A stretch of 51,572 bases of DNA from Methylothermaceae bacteria B42 (GTDB taxonomy: Bacteria; Pseudomonadota; Gammaproteobacteria; Methylococcales; Methylothermaceae): contig LSNW01000034.1 of NCBI GenBank assembly GCA_001566965.1, positions 1 through 51,572 on the forward strand. Direction: 5' to 3'. This document shows, one piece after another, positions 18,607 to 27,987 of the stretch. Under the pieces are notes generated by a model. That model made no database searches. It was not told the origin of the DNA and was given only the letters and a program-made list of their open reading frames with translations. Every line of letters begins with the position of its first letter. The stretch's first letter is position 1. A program made the translations under genes and the position numbers.

Positions 18607-21600
18607 ATGGCCTTTGAATTTATTCACCTGCGCCTTCATAGCGAATTTTCCCTGATGGACGGTCTGGTCAAAATCAAACCCTTGATCGCCCGGTGCTCGG
18701 CTTTAAACATGCCTGCGGTTGCCGTGACTGATCAAGGCAATTTATTTGCTTTGGTTAAGTTCTATAAAGCAGCGTTGGTTGGAGGCATCAAGCCCATTGC
18801 CGGGGCGGATATCTGGGTTAAAAATGGTGAAGATAATAATGCGCCGGACCGGATGACTTTGCTGGTGCAAAATCGCCAAGGCTATCGCAATCTTACTCAG
18901 TTGCTTTCTTTGGGCTACCAGCAAGGCCAATATCTTGGGCGGCCGATGCTGAAACCACAATGGATAAAGGATCATAGTCAAGGCCTGATTGCCCTGTCAG
19001 GCGCGCGTGAAGGTGAAATTGGCAGGTTGTTGCTGGCAGGCCAGTCAGTGCCCGCCAAAAAACGGTTACAAGAATGGCTGCACTTCTTTGATGACAGATT
19101 CTATTTGGAACTGCAACGCACCGGCCGCTCAGGCGAGGGGGAATATCTTGAACAGGCCTTGGATTTGGCGGTGGAAGAAGGGGTGCCGGTAGTAGCAACC
19201 AATGATGTACGGTTTTTGGATCAGCATGATTTTGAAGCCCATGAAGCGAGGGTGTGTATCCATGGCGGATGGATATTGGATGATCCCAAGCGCCCCCGGC
19301 CTTATAGCGAATCCCAGTATTTGAAAAGCCCGGAGGAAATGCGGGAACTGTTTTCCGACATTCCCGAGGCTTTGGAGAACGCAGTAGAAATCGCCAAACG
19401 CTGTAATCTGGAATTAGACTTGGGAAAACCTTGTTTGCCCATTTTCCCGGTGCCTTCCGGCCAGACCATTGAAGCGCACTTTGTCGCCGAAGCTAAAGAA
19501 GGGCTGGAGCTGCGTCTGAATGAAAACGCCGTTGCAGCGGAGAACCGGCAAAGTTACTACGAGCGGTTGCAAATGGAACTGGATGTCATTGTGCAAATGG
19601 GTTTTCCCGGCTATTTTCTGATTGTGGCCGATTTTATCCGCTGGGCCAAACAGCACGGCATCCCGGTGGGACCGGGGCGGGGTTCCGGGGCCGGATCGTT
19701 GGTCGCTTATGCCCTGCAAATCACCGATTTGGATCCCTTGGAATTCGATCTTTTGTTTGAGCGCTTTCTCAACCCGGAACGGGTATCGATGCCCGATTTC
19801 GACGTGGATTTTTGCATGGAACGGCGCGATCAAGTCATCGACTATGTGGCCGAGAAATACGGCCGGGATAAAGTTGCGCAAATTATTACTTTCGGCACCT
19901 TGGCGGCCAAGGCGGTGGTGCGGGATGTGGGAAGGGTATTGGGCCATCCCTACGGCTTTGTGGACAAATTGGCCAAGCTGATTCCGTTTGAATTGGGCAT
20001 GACTCTGGAGAAAGCCCTGTCGGAAAGCGAAGATCTCAAACGGGCTTACGATCAAGATGAAGAGGTTCAGGCGCTCATTGATCTTGCCCGTACGCTCGAA
20101 GGCGTTGCCCGTAACGCCGGGACCCATGCCGGTGGGGTTGTGATTGCCCCTTCCGCGTTGGTGGATTTTACCCCGCTTTATTGTGAAGAAGGCGAAGCTT
20201 CGGTAGTCACCCAATTCGACAAGGACGATGTGGAAGCGGCGGGTCTGGTCAAATTCGACTTTTTGGGGCTCAGAACCCTGACCATCATCGATTGGGCGCT
20301 GCAAACCATTAACGCCCGCTTGAAAGAGAAGGGTGAGGCTGCCATCAATATCAACCAGATTCCCAGGAATGACCCTGACACCTTTGCCTTATTAAAAGCT
20401 TGCCAGACAACTGCCGTCTTCCAGCTGGAATCCCGGGGGATGAAGGATCTGATCCGGCGCCTGCAACCGGATTGCTTTGAGGATATCATCGCCCTGGTGG
20501 CACTGTTCCGGCCAGGGCCGTTGCAATCGGGAATGGTGGATGACTATATCAATGTCAAACACGGCCGGGCTAAGGCGAACTATGCCCATCCATTATTGGA
20601 GCCCATACTCAAGCCTACCAATGGCGTTATTCTTTACCAGGAACAGGTGATGCAAATCGCCCGGGACATGGCGGGCTATACCTTGGGCGGCGCGGATTTG
20701 TTACGCCGGGCCATGGGTAAGAAAAAGCCGGAAGAAATGGCCAAACAGCGGGCGATTTTCGTCAAGGGTGCGGTCGAGCAGGGTGTTAACGAGGAAACCG
20801 CCAGTTATATTTTTGATTTGATGGAAAAGTTCGCCGGTTACGGTTTCAACAAGTCCCACTCGGCCGCCTACGCCTGGGTGTCTTATCAGACCGCATGGTT
20901 GAAAGCCCATTATCCGGCGGAATTTATGGCGGCGGTACTGTCTTCCGATATGGACAATACCGATAAGCTGGTAGGCTTTGTGGAAGAATCCCGGGCGCTT
21001 AAACTGACCTTGTTGCCGCCGGATATCAATCGTTCTTGTTATCGGTTTACCGCGCTGGAGGATGGTGCCATTCTTTATGGCTTGGGCGCCATCAAGGGGG
21101 TGGGCCAGGCGGCCATTGAAATGCTGTTGGCGGAAAGAGAGGCTAACGGTCCTTTCCATGATCTGTATGATTTTTGCCGCCGGATTGATTTGCGAAAGGC
21201 CAATCGCCGAGTGTTGGAGGCCTTGATTCGCGCGGGCGCCTTGGATGGATTCAACCAACACAGGGCGCAGTTGTTGGAAGCGCTTCCCCTGGCTATTCAA
21301 ACTGCGGAACAACACCATCGGAGTGTCTCGCTGGGGCAAAATGATTTGTTTGGATTGCAGCCCCAACAGCCAATGAATGACTGCGCTTCAACAACGCCGA
21401 AGTTATCTGTCCCGCCCTGGACGCAGTCCCAACAGTTGGCGGAGGAAAAAGCTGTTCTCGGCATGTATCTCAGCGGTCATCCCCTGGATGAATACCGGCA
21501 AGAATTGTCCCAATTCATCAGCGGCGATATCGCCAAACTGAATAAAAAATTCCATGATTCCAGGGCCAAGGATTCCGTTTCGGCGGTGACAGCTGGCTTA

Positions 21601-22092
21601 GTGGTCGAGTTGAGATCCCGGCAAAGTAAACAAGGCAAAAAAATGTTATTTCTTACCTTGGAAGATGGCAGTGGCCGCCTGGAGACGGCTGTGTTTTCTG
21701 AAGTATTAGAGCAGTACCATGACATTATCCACAAAGATGCCGTGTTAGTAGCAGAGGGCGTCATTGCCCGGGATGACTACAGCAATCAACTGCGTTTGGT
21801 GGCGGAAAAGTTATACACCGTGGCGCAAGCCCGGGAGAAGTTTGCCAAGGGTTTATGGATTATCTGGCAAGCTTCCGAAAAAGTTTCCAATCCCAAGCCC
21901 CAAATGGAACAATTAAAATCCCTGATTCTTTCCCGAAGAGGCTGTTGCCCGGTCTATGTGGATTATCGCAATGGCAAGGCCCAGGCGCGGCTGCGTTTGG
22001 GGGAACAGTGGCAAATTCAGCCGGATGATGAATTAATGAATCAGTTGACGGCGAAATTCGGGCCCGGGCGTGTATTTCTACGTTATCACTGA
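18607..22092 (+). CDS. dnaE: DNA polymerase III alpha subunit
   Basis: A 1161-residue replicative polymerase of DnaE1 type, the usual length. An N-terminal PHP domain begins FIHLRLHSEFSLMDG. The polymerase core has GRGSGAGSLVAYAL, PDFDVDFC (Asp399 and Asp401 match the E. coli catalytic pair) and KFDFLGL (Asp551, third aspartate). The RDMAGYTLGGADLLRRAMG fingers segment, a helix-hairpin-helix region and a C-terminal OB fold (VTAGLVVELRSRQ onward) follow. It is separated from the rnhB operon by an opposing gene, so it needs its own promoter in the 295 bases upstream, where I see no strong candidate. Its stop overlaps the opposing DUF3135 gene by 7 bases. Confidence 0.97.
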   Translation: MAFEFIHLRLHSEFSLMDGLVKIKPLIARCSALNMPAVAVTDQGNLFALVKFYKAALVGGIKPIAGADIWVKNGEDNNAPDRMTLLVQNRQGYRNLTQLLSLGYQQGQYLGRPMLKPQWIKDHSQGLIALSGAREGEIGRLLLAGQSVPAKKRLQEWLHFFDDRFYLELQRTGRSGEGEYLEQALDLAVEEGVPVVATNDVRFLDQHDFEAHEARVCIHGGWILDDPKRPRPYSESQYLKSPEEMRELFSDIPEALENAVEIAKRCNLELDLGKPCLPIFPVPSGQTIEAHFVAEAKEGLELRLNENAVAAENRQSYYERLQMELDVIVQMGFPGYFLIVADFIRWAKQHGIPVGPGRGSGAGSLVAYALQITDLDPLEFDLLFERFLNPERVSMPDFDVDFCMERRDQVIDYVAEKYGRDKVAQIITFGTLAAKAVVRDVGRVLGHPYGFVDKLAKLIPFELGMTLEKALSESEDLKRAYDQDEEVQALIDLARTLEGVARNAGTHAGGVVIAPSALVDFTPLYCEEGEASVVTQFDKDDVEAAGLVKFDFLGLRTLTIIDWALQTINARLKEKGEAAININQIPRNDPDTFALLKACQTTAVFQLESRGMKDLIRRLQPDCFEDIIALVALFRPGPLQSGMVDDYINVKHGRAKANYAHPLLEPILKPTNGVILYQEQVMQIARDMAGYTLGGADLLRRAMGKKKPEEMAKQRAIFVKGAVEQGVNEETASYIFDLMEKFAGYGFNKSHSAAYAWVSYQTAWLKAHYPAEFMAAVLSSDMDNTDKLVGFVEESRALKLTLLPPDINRSCYRFTALEDGAILYGLGAIKGVGQAAIEMLLAEREANGPFHDLYDFCRRIDLRKANRRVLEALIRAGALDGFNQHRAQLLEALPLAIQTAEQHHRSVSLGQNDLFGLQPQQPMNDCASTTPKLSVPPWTQSQQLAEEKAVLGMYLSGHPLDEYRQELSQFISGDIAKLNKKFHDSRAKDSVSAVTAGLVVELRSRQSKQGKKMLFLTLEDGSGRLETAVFSEVLEQYHDIIHKDAVLVAEGVIARDDYSNQLRLVAEKLYTVAQAREKFAKGLWIIWQASEKVSNPKPQMEQLKSLILSRRGCCPVYVDYRNGKAQARLRLGEQWQIQPDDELMNQLTAKFGPGRVFLRYH

Positions 22093-22442
22093 CAACGTGG
22101 TTTTAAATCGATTACCGTATTTTTTCTCATCGCCTTGCTTGGTGTCTCGGGTGCGGGATTGTCATTCAAAAAACTATCCAGGGCTGCTTTTTGTTGGTGC
22201 AGGGAAGTCATCATCCGGTCATAAATTTTTAACAGCGCGCTCATAGGCGTGGCGCTGCGCTTTCTTTCCATATCAATTCGCCATTGTAATTTTTCCAGAC
22301 GGTGACGTTGCTCGGGAGCGAGCTGTTCAAGGAATTGAGTGATGGTTTCGTGGCGCTTGACTTCAAAGGCTGCGGGATTGGCTTTGGCAAGTTGCTGCCA
22401 TTCGTCGAAGTCGAAGGAGGTTATGTGAGTTGAATCGTTCAT
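22086..22442 (-). CDS. DUF3135 family protein
   Basis: A 118-residue, mostly helical cytoplasmic protein recognised as DUF3135: FDFDEWQQLAKANPAAFEVKR near the N-terminus, then a conserved EQRHRLEKLQWRIDMERKR segment and an ALLKIYDRMM motif. The family is found mainly in gammaproteobacteria and has no known function. It lies alone, convergent with dnaE (7-base overlap), about 190 bases from the groES promoter on the other strand. Confidence 0.7.
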   Translation of the reverse strand: MNDSTHITSFDFDEWQQLAKANPAAFEVKRHETITQFLEQLAPEQRHRLEKLQWRIDMERKRSATPMSALLKIYDRMMTSLHQQKAALDSFLNDNPAPETPSKAMRKNTVIDLKPRCQ

Positions 22443-22634
22443 GGCTAAGACCCTGGATATTTAGTTGTGCCTTTGAATTTTTATTTACGCAGAAGTTATG
22501 CCGTTTTTTAATATTTATATATTTATCAATAAGTTATATTATGTTTCTGAATTCCAGGGCGGATGCCAGTGATTTATTTGTAAAAAAATATGACAGCCAG
22601 CTTTGAGTGCCCAAAAATTTTTACATGCCAGGGG

Positions 22635-22662
22635 TTGAAAATATTTTTGAAATCACTATATT
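22635..22662 (+). promoter_or_regulatory. Sigma-70 promoter of groES-groEL
   Basis: TTGAAA at 22635-22640 and TATATT at 22657-22662, spacing 16, directly followed by the CIRCE-like operator. I see no clear sigma-32 heat-shock promoter (CTTGAAA with CCCCAT) here, so control appears to run through a vegetative promoter under repression. Confidence 0.55.
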
Positions 22663-22664
22663 TT

Positions 22665-22691
22665 TTAGCAGCCTACATTGGTGAGTGCTAA
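22665..22691 (+). promoter_or_regulatory. CIRCE-like operator (HrcA site) of groESL
   Basis: TTAGCAGCC, nine bases, GAGTGCTAA. The right arm matches the CIRCE consensus in all 9 positions; the left arm differs at positions 7 and 8 (7 of 9). The 9-base spacing is exact. It begins 3 bases after the -10 box, where HrcA repressor binding would block transcription at normal temperature. Confidence 0.8.
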
Positions 22692-22721
22692 CAATGTTGA
22701 TTTTCAACGAAAGGAGATGAG

Positions 22722-23012
22722 ATGAAGATTCGTCCTTTACATGATCGCGTCGTAGTCAAACGTTGGGAAGAAGAGAAAACCACGCCATCAGGCATTGTGA
22801 TCCCAGATACTGCTGCGGAAAAGCCAATCAAGGGAGAAGTGGTGGTCGTAGGTAACGGCAAGTTGCTGGAAAACGGCGAACTTCGTCCCCTGGATGTCAA
22901 AGAGGGAGATAAGGTGCTGTTCGGCAAGTATGCCGGTACCGAAGTCAAGATTGATGGCCAAGAATATTTGATCATGAATGAAGACGACATCGTCGGTATT
23001 TTTGAGGCTTGA
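22722..23012 (+). CDS. groES: Co-chaperonin GroES
   Basis: A 96-residue Hsp10 that caps the GroEL ring. It has the family start [20 protein letters not shown], the mobile-loop glycine-rich segment ([10 protein letters not shown]), the middle [17 protein letters not shown] and the end [25 protein letters not shown] immediately upstream is a strong ribosome site. It is the first gene of the groESL operon under the CIRCE-like operator; groEL follows 28 bases later. Confidence 0.98.
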   Translation: MKIRPLHDRVVVKRWEEEKTTPSGIVIPDTAAEKPIKGEVVVVGNGKLLENGELRPLDVKEGDKVLFGKYAGTEVKIDGQEYLIMNEDDIVGIFEA

Positions 23013-23025
23013 TTGGATTGAATAG

Positions 23026-24663
<1,638 letters not shown>

Positions 24664-24696
24664 ATCCAGCCAAACCTGATTGGCTGTCAATAACGT

Positions 24697-24722
24697 AGCC
24701 CCGCCAATGGCGGGGCTTTTTT
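24697..24722 (+). terminator. Intrinsic terminator after groEL
   Basis: A perfect 9-base stem (AGCCCCGCC / GGCGGGGCT) with an AAT loop, followed by six T residues. It lies 33 bases after the groEL stop and is the clearest rho-independent terminator in the window. Confidence 0.9.
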
Positions 24723-24728
24723 ATAACC

Positions 24729-24900
24729 AAAATTCTGCAAGTGTTTCGGCATTCGGCTGCCAAATCAAGTTTTTATGCTGCGTTGGCTGCGCCAATTTTG
24801 TGCTCGAAGTAGCGCTGCCACGCCTGCGCGAAAATTGGCATGCCGCCTTGCCTAAAGCCTTGCTTGACACCCTCGGTGCTCGAATCACTTGCAAAATTTA
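24729..24900. repeat. 172-base inverted-repeat element, MITE-like
   Basis: The ends are imperfect inverted repeats: AAAATTCTGCAAGTGTTTCG at 24729-24748 against the complement of the right end, 17 of 20 matching. Inside is a second inverted repeat, GCCAATTTT at 24791-24799 and AAAATTGGC at 24831-24839. No open frame fits. It lies directly after the groEL terminator. The nested hairpin build resembles a small non-autonomous element or a structured repeat; no target duplication was made out. Confidence 0.5.
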
Positions 24901-25011
24901 GGTGGAAAACTGTTTATTAAACATTGATTATTGGCAGTAAACAAGCCGTTTCTTGGCAAAAATGCTAGTGCTATACTCAAAGACAAGGTTGGTTTTGAAG
25001 AGGTAGCATTG

Positions 25012-25626
25012 ATGAAAAACGAACAAGTCATCCCCCAGGTGAATATCCAAGAATATTTCAGGGAAGTGGTTGCCAGCGCATTGGCGAATCAAAAAAAGGA
25101 AGCCGACGAAGAAACGGTTTTTTACGTGGTCAATCTGCTGGCTTATTTTATCCGTACCGAGCGCCTGTTTATTGATACCGAAGAAGGTGTGATGTTGCAG
25201 CCATTGGCGCAGATTTATGCCGAGGCAGTCAATGCGGCTTCCACCGAGGAGCAAAGCCGCAGTCTGCAACGATTGGGGGACGTGGCGTTATTAATCGCCG
25301 GGGTTTTTTCCGATAGTCTGAATCGAAAATTAGTGGATGTGGATTATTACATCGCCATGGGAGGTAGCGCATATGGCCACCTTGCCGATTTGATTAAAGA
25401 TTCTTTCCGGGGCAGGGCCTTGGGGGGGATATTTTCCGAGCTTTCGCATAAATTCGGAGATTTTGTCGAAGTACTGGGAGAAGTGAGTGAACGGGCCCAT
25501 TTAACCTCATCCAGCGACGTGATGCGTTTGTATGAGGTTTGGTTGCGTACCGGCAGTAAAAGGGCGGAGGCGCGTTTGCGCCGCTTGGGGATTGATCCCA
25601 TCCCTGGGTTGATCCACCAACATTAA
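25012..25626 (+). CDS. Conserved hypothetical protein, helical, unknown function
   Basis: A 204-residue protein I do not recognise. It is rich in alpha-helix, has no signal peptide or convincing membrane helix, and contains a small glycine-containing segment (YYIAMGGSAYGHLADL) near residue 115. The C-terminus is basic (RTGSKRAEARLRRLGIDP). ATG at 25012 is chosen because GAGGT lies about 8 bases before it; the frame is open from 24931. The next gene starts 9 bases after its stop, so the two form an operon and may act together. No neighbouring gene suggests a pathway; the groESL operon upstream is cut off by a terminator. Confidence 0.7.
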   Translation: MKNEQVIPQVNIQEYFREVVASALANQKKEADEETVFYVVNLLAYFIRTERLFIDTEEGVMLQPLAQIYAEAVNAASTEEQSRSLQRLGDVALLIAGVFSDSLNRKLVDVDYYIAMGGSAYGHLADLIKDSFRGRALGGIFSELSHKFGDFVEVLGEVSERAHLTSSSDVMRLYEVWLRTGSKRAEARLRRLGIDPIPGLIHQH

Positions 25627-25635
25627 AATCCTGCC

Positions 25636-26286
25636 ATGTCCCTTTATCCTCTCCAGCGTTTGCTGGAACGTATTTACGCCATAGAAATCGGTTACCAAGT
25701 GGATGATTTTCTGGTGACCGATCCCGATTGGGTGGCGCAAGTGGATGCCAGCCCTGATGCCCGGTTGATCAAAGAAAAACTGCTGATTATGCAACAAGAA
25801 GACGCTCTGGATCTGGCGCTGTTTCTGGATCCTGAGGTGATTGCATGCTTGACCAAGCACGATCCCTTCGAGGCTCTCCATGATGAGAATTTGCAGGCTT
25901 TTTTACTGGCTTTGGAAGGGGTCAGCCATTTTCTTTATCTGGGCTGGCATGCTGGACTTGATCGCAATGTCACGCTTTTGGAGCTGGAGCTACAGGCGGA
26001 GGTGGACAAATATGTGTCCACTTTATCGCTGATCAGAAAGCAATTTAAGGGACGTATTCCAAGGGAACTGAGGGCCCAATTATTTGACCGCTGTGTTTAT
26101 GACAAAACGCTGAAAGAGGCTCAACTTATCCGATACAAAGATGCCAATCGTTATGCGGGGAAATATTGTTGGCAACTTGAAAACCGCTATCTGAAACGAA
26201 AGCAACTGGCAGCCATGTGGCAGGATTTGCGCCACTTTTACCGGTTGCCCCAGGGGCAGAAGATTCGCCGGATTGATTATTCGTAA
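25636..26286 (+). CDS. Conserved hypothetical protein, unknown function
   Basis: A 216-residue cytoplasmic-looking protein I do not recognise. The N-terminal half is acidic and helical (VDDFLVTDPDWVAQVDASPD). The middle contains GVSHFLYLGWHAGLDRNVT followed by a Glu-rich helix (LLELELQAEVDKYVSTLSLI). The C-terminus is basic with aromatic residues (RYLKRKQLAAMWQDLRHFYR). It has three cysteines without a motif. It follows the preceding unknown gene by 9 bases, indicating a two-gene unit. It ends facing the TraB/GumN-like gene, with a 148-base gap in which I see no terminator. Confidence 0.7.
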   Translation: MSLYPLQRLLERIYAIEIGYQVDDFLVTDPDWVAQVDASPDARLIKEKLLIMQQEDALDLALFLDPEVIACLTKHDPFEALHDENLQAFLLALEGVSHFLYLGWHAGLDRNVTLLELELQAEVDKYVSTLSLIRKQFKGRIPRELRAQLFDRCVYDKTLKEAQLIRYKDANRYAGKYCWQLENRYLKRKQLAAMWQDLRHFYRLPQGQKIRRIDYS

Positions 26287-26434
26287 CAACTGCTCCATAT
26301 TGGAAGATGACCCTATGGGTGACTTGTTCCGAAAGACGCCGTTAATACTCCCGGTACGCTTGCCCAGCCAAAGACGTTTCCTTCACAGGCCGCCCATGGG
26401 GCCACGAGCAGTCACGATTGTTCTTGAAAATGGC

Positions 26435-27406
26435 TCAAAACGAGGGCTGGCTAATCTGGAAGCCGTGCTTTTCTAAAAGTTTGATAATACCCTCTTTCCC
26501 TACCATGTGTGCCGCGCCGACGGTGACAAAATAGGTTTTTCCGTCTTCCAATTGGAGCAATTTGTTGGTCATATTATGATTGCGGCGGGCGAAAACGGCT
26601 TGATAAAGTGGTTCCATGGCCGGGTCGGGAAAGGCTTTGCGGGTGAGCCGGTCCATTAAGTCGGTATCGCCGGTTTGCCAGGCTTCCATCAATTGTTGAA
26701 AGTCTCCGTTATATTGAAATTGATCCATTAGCTGCTGAAATAACAGCTCTCGGGGCAAAGTAGCTATTTGCCGGAGCAAGACTTGCTGGGATGCCAGGGT
26801 TTCCAGGGGAATTACCGGTTTATTATCTTGGCTTGCAAGCTGCAGAAAGTGACGGTCAATGCCCAGTTCCGGGCGGTAGCCTGCTTGCTGCAGGAATTTT
26901 TGCGTTAGGAGCATTGAGATGAGCCAAGGGTTCTGTCCTTTCAGTATTTCAAAGGGGATGCCTGCTTTTTTGGCAAAGCCTTGCAATGCGGTTTCAATTT
27001 GCGGAGGTAATGGCGGGTTTTGATGTTGTGAATTGTTCGCCGTTAAAGTTTGAGCCATGGATAATGCAGACTGCATCGGTGCATTACGAATATCGACTTC
27101 CACCACAACGGCGTCCGCTTTGCGGTAAGCTTGCATGATAGGGTCAGGCAAGGGATACAGGTCAGCCTTACCAAAATGAATCGAGCCCAGCAAATACAAG
27201 ATTTTGTCTTGCTTGACCGCTCTCCAGAAAAAACGCCGGGAAGCGTTTTTATTCGATGTTTGGAGAACAGCACCAACTTTCGATTCGCAAGCTTTGTACT
27301 GATAGGAAACGCGACCGTCCGGATCTTTACAGCGAAAAATTGCGGCGTTCAAAGGTTGAACCAGCAGGAAAACGGTCAAAAGAGTAAAGATATATCGGGC
27401 AGTCAT
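26435..27406 (-). CDS. TraB/GumN family protein with DUF4124-like N-terminus
   Basis: A 323-residue exported protein. A signal peptide (MTARYIFTLLTVFLLVQPLNA) is followed by a short DUF4124-like segment (IFRCKDPDGRVSYQYKAC) and then a TraB/GumN domain: LYLLGSIHFGKADLYPLP near residue 70, VVVEVDI, the middle ELGIDRHFLQLA, and the C-terminal VTVGAAHMVGKEGIIKLLEKHGF. The GSIH, glutamate and GAAH motifs are those proposed to form a metalloprotease-like site in the TraB (Tiki-like) superfamily. The substrate is unknown. The fusion with a DUF4124-type segment supports a periplasmic location. Single gene, divergent from the PilZ gene. Confidence 0.85.
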   Translation of the reverse strand: MTARYIFTLLTVFLLVQPLNAAIFRCKDPDGRVSYQYKACESKVGAVLQTSNKNASRRFFWRAVKQDKILYLLGSIHFGKADLYPLPDPIMQAYRKADAVVVEVDIRNAPMQSALSMAQTLTANNSQHQNPPLPPQIETALQGFAKKAGIPFEILKGQNPWLISMLLTQKFLQQAGYRPELGIDRHFLQLASQDNKPVIPLETLASQQVLLRQIATLPRELLFQQLMDQFQYNGDFQQLMEAWQTGDTDLMDRLTRKAFPDPAMEPLYQAVFARRNHNMTNKLLQLEDGKTYFVTVGAAHMVGKEGIIKLLEKHGFQISQPSF

Positions 27407-27549
27407 AGGCTAATAGGTAAATAGACTCTGAGGAAGGTGCTTAATAATAAGGATAGTCTATCAAAATCGGGAAAAAGGGCCGTGTCGCCGCAAATTTCTC
27501 AATATCTCCTATACTTTTGTTAAGTTGTAATTTTTGCTTGAGGTGATGA

Positions 27550-27885
27550 ATGACCGACAAAAGGAGGGAGCCCAGGTTTCCGGTTTTAGTGCCACTGCGT
27601 GTATTGGACACAGGTACCGGCGAACCTATTGGTGAATTGGCCAATCTTTCCCGTCATGGAATGATGTTATTGAGTCGGTATATGATTCAACCCAATCAGA
27701 TCCTGCAGGTTGAAATTGCCCTTCCGAGTAAAGGAGATTTGCCAGAAAGAATCAATTTGGGGATTGAAAGCCTTTGGTTTGAGGAAGATGACGAGGGGGA
27801 TCAGTACTGGATTGGCTTTCAAATCATCGACCTGGCACCAGACAACACCCAACTGCTGGAAACTTTAATTGCAGAGTTTTGCTAG
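27550..27885 (+). CDS. Stand-alone PilZ domain protein
   Basis: A 111-residue protein that is essentially one PilZ domain: RREPRFPVLVPLRV at the N-terminus (RxxxR cyclic-di-GMP motif) and NLSRHGMMLLS (the [D/N]xSxxG motif). Both ligand motifs are intact, so binding of cyclic-di-GMP is likely. GAGGTGA lies just upstream of the ATG. It is a single gene between the TraB-like and DUF1631 genes, both on the other strand. Its output partner is not evident from the sequence. Confidence 0.85.
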   Translation: MTDKRREPRFPVLVPLRVLDTGTGEPIGELANLSRHGMMLLSRYMIQPNQILQVEIALPSKGDLPERINLGIESLWFEEDDEGDQYWIGFQIIDLAPDNTQLLETLIAEFC

Positions 27886-27987
27886 CTCGGGGCGGGCGTT
27901 AATTCAAGAATCACCGAATATCTTCCTTTACATTTTCCGTCAATCCACTTAGGACGTATCCCAAAAGCCGATTATTGGGAGAGAGAT

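Noticed and set aside
19414-20304. Minus-strand frame (296 codons) inside dnaE
   Set aside because: Antisense shadow of the conserved polymerase core; composition is not protein-like.
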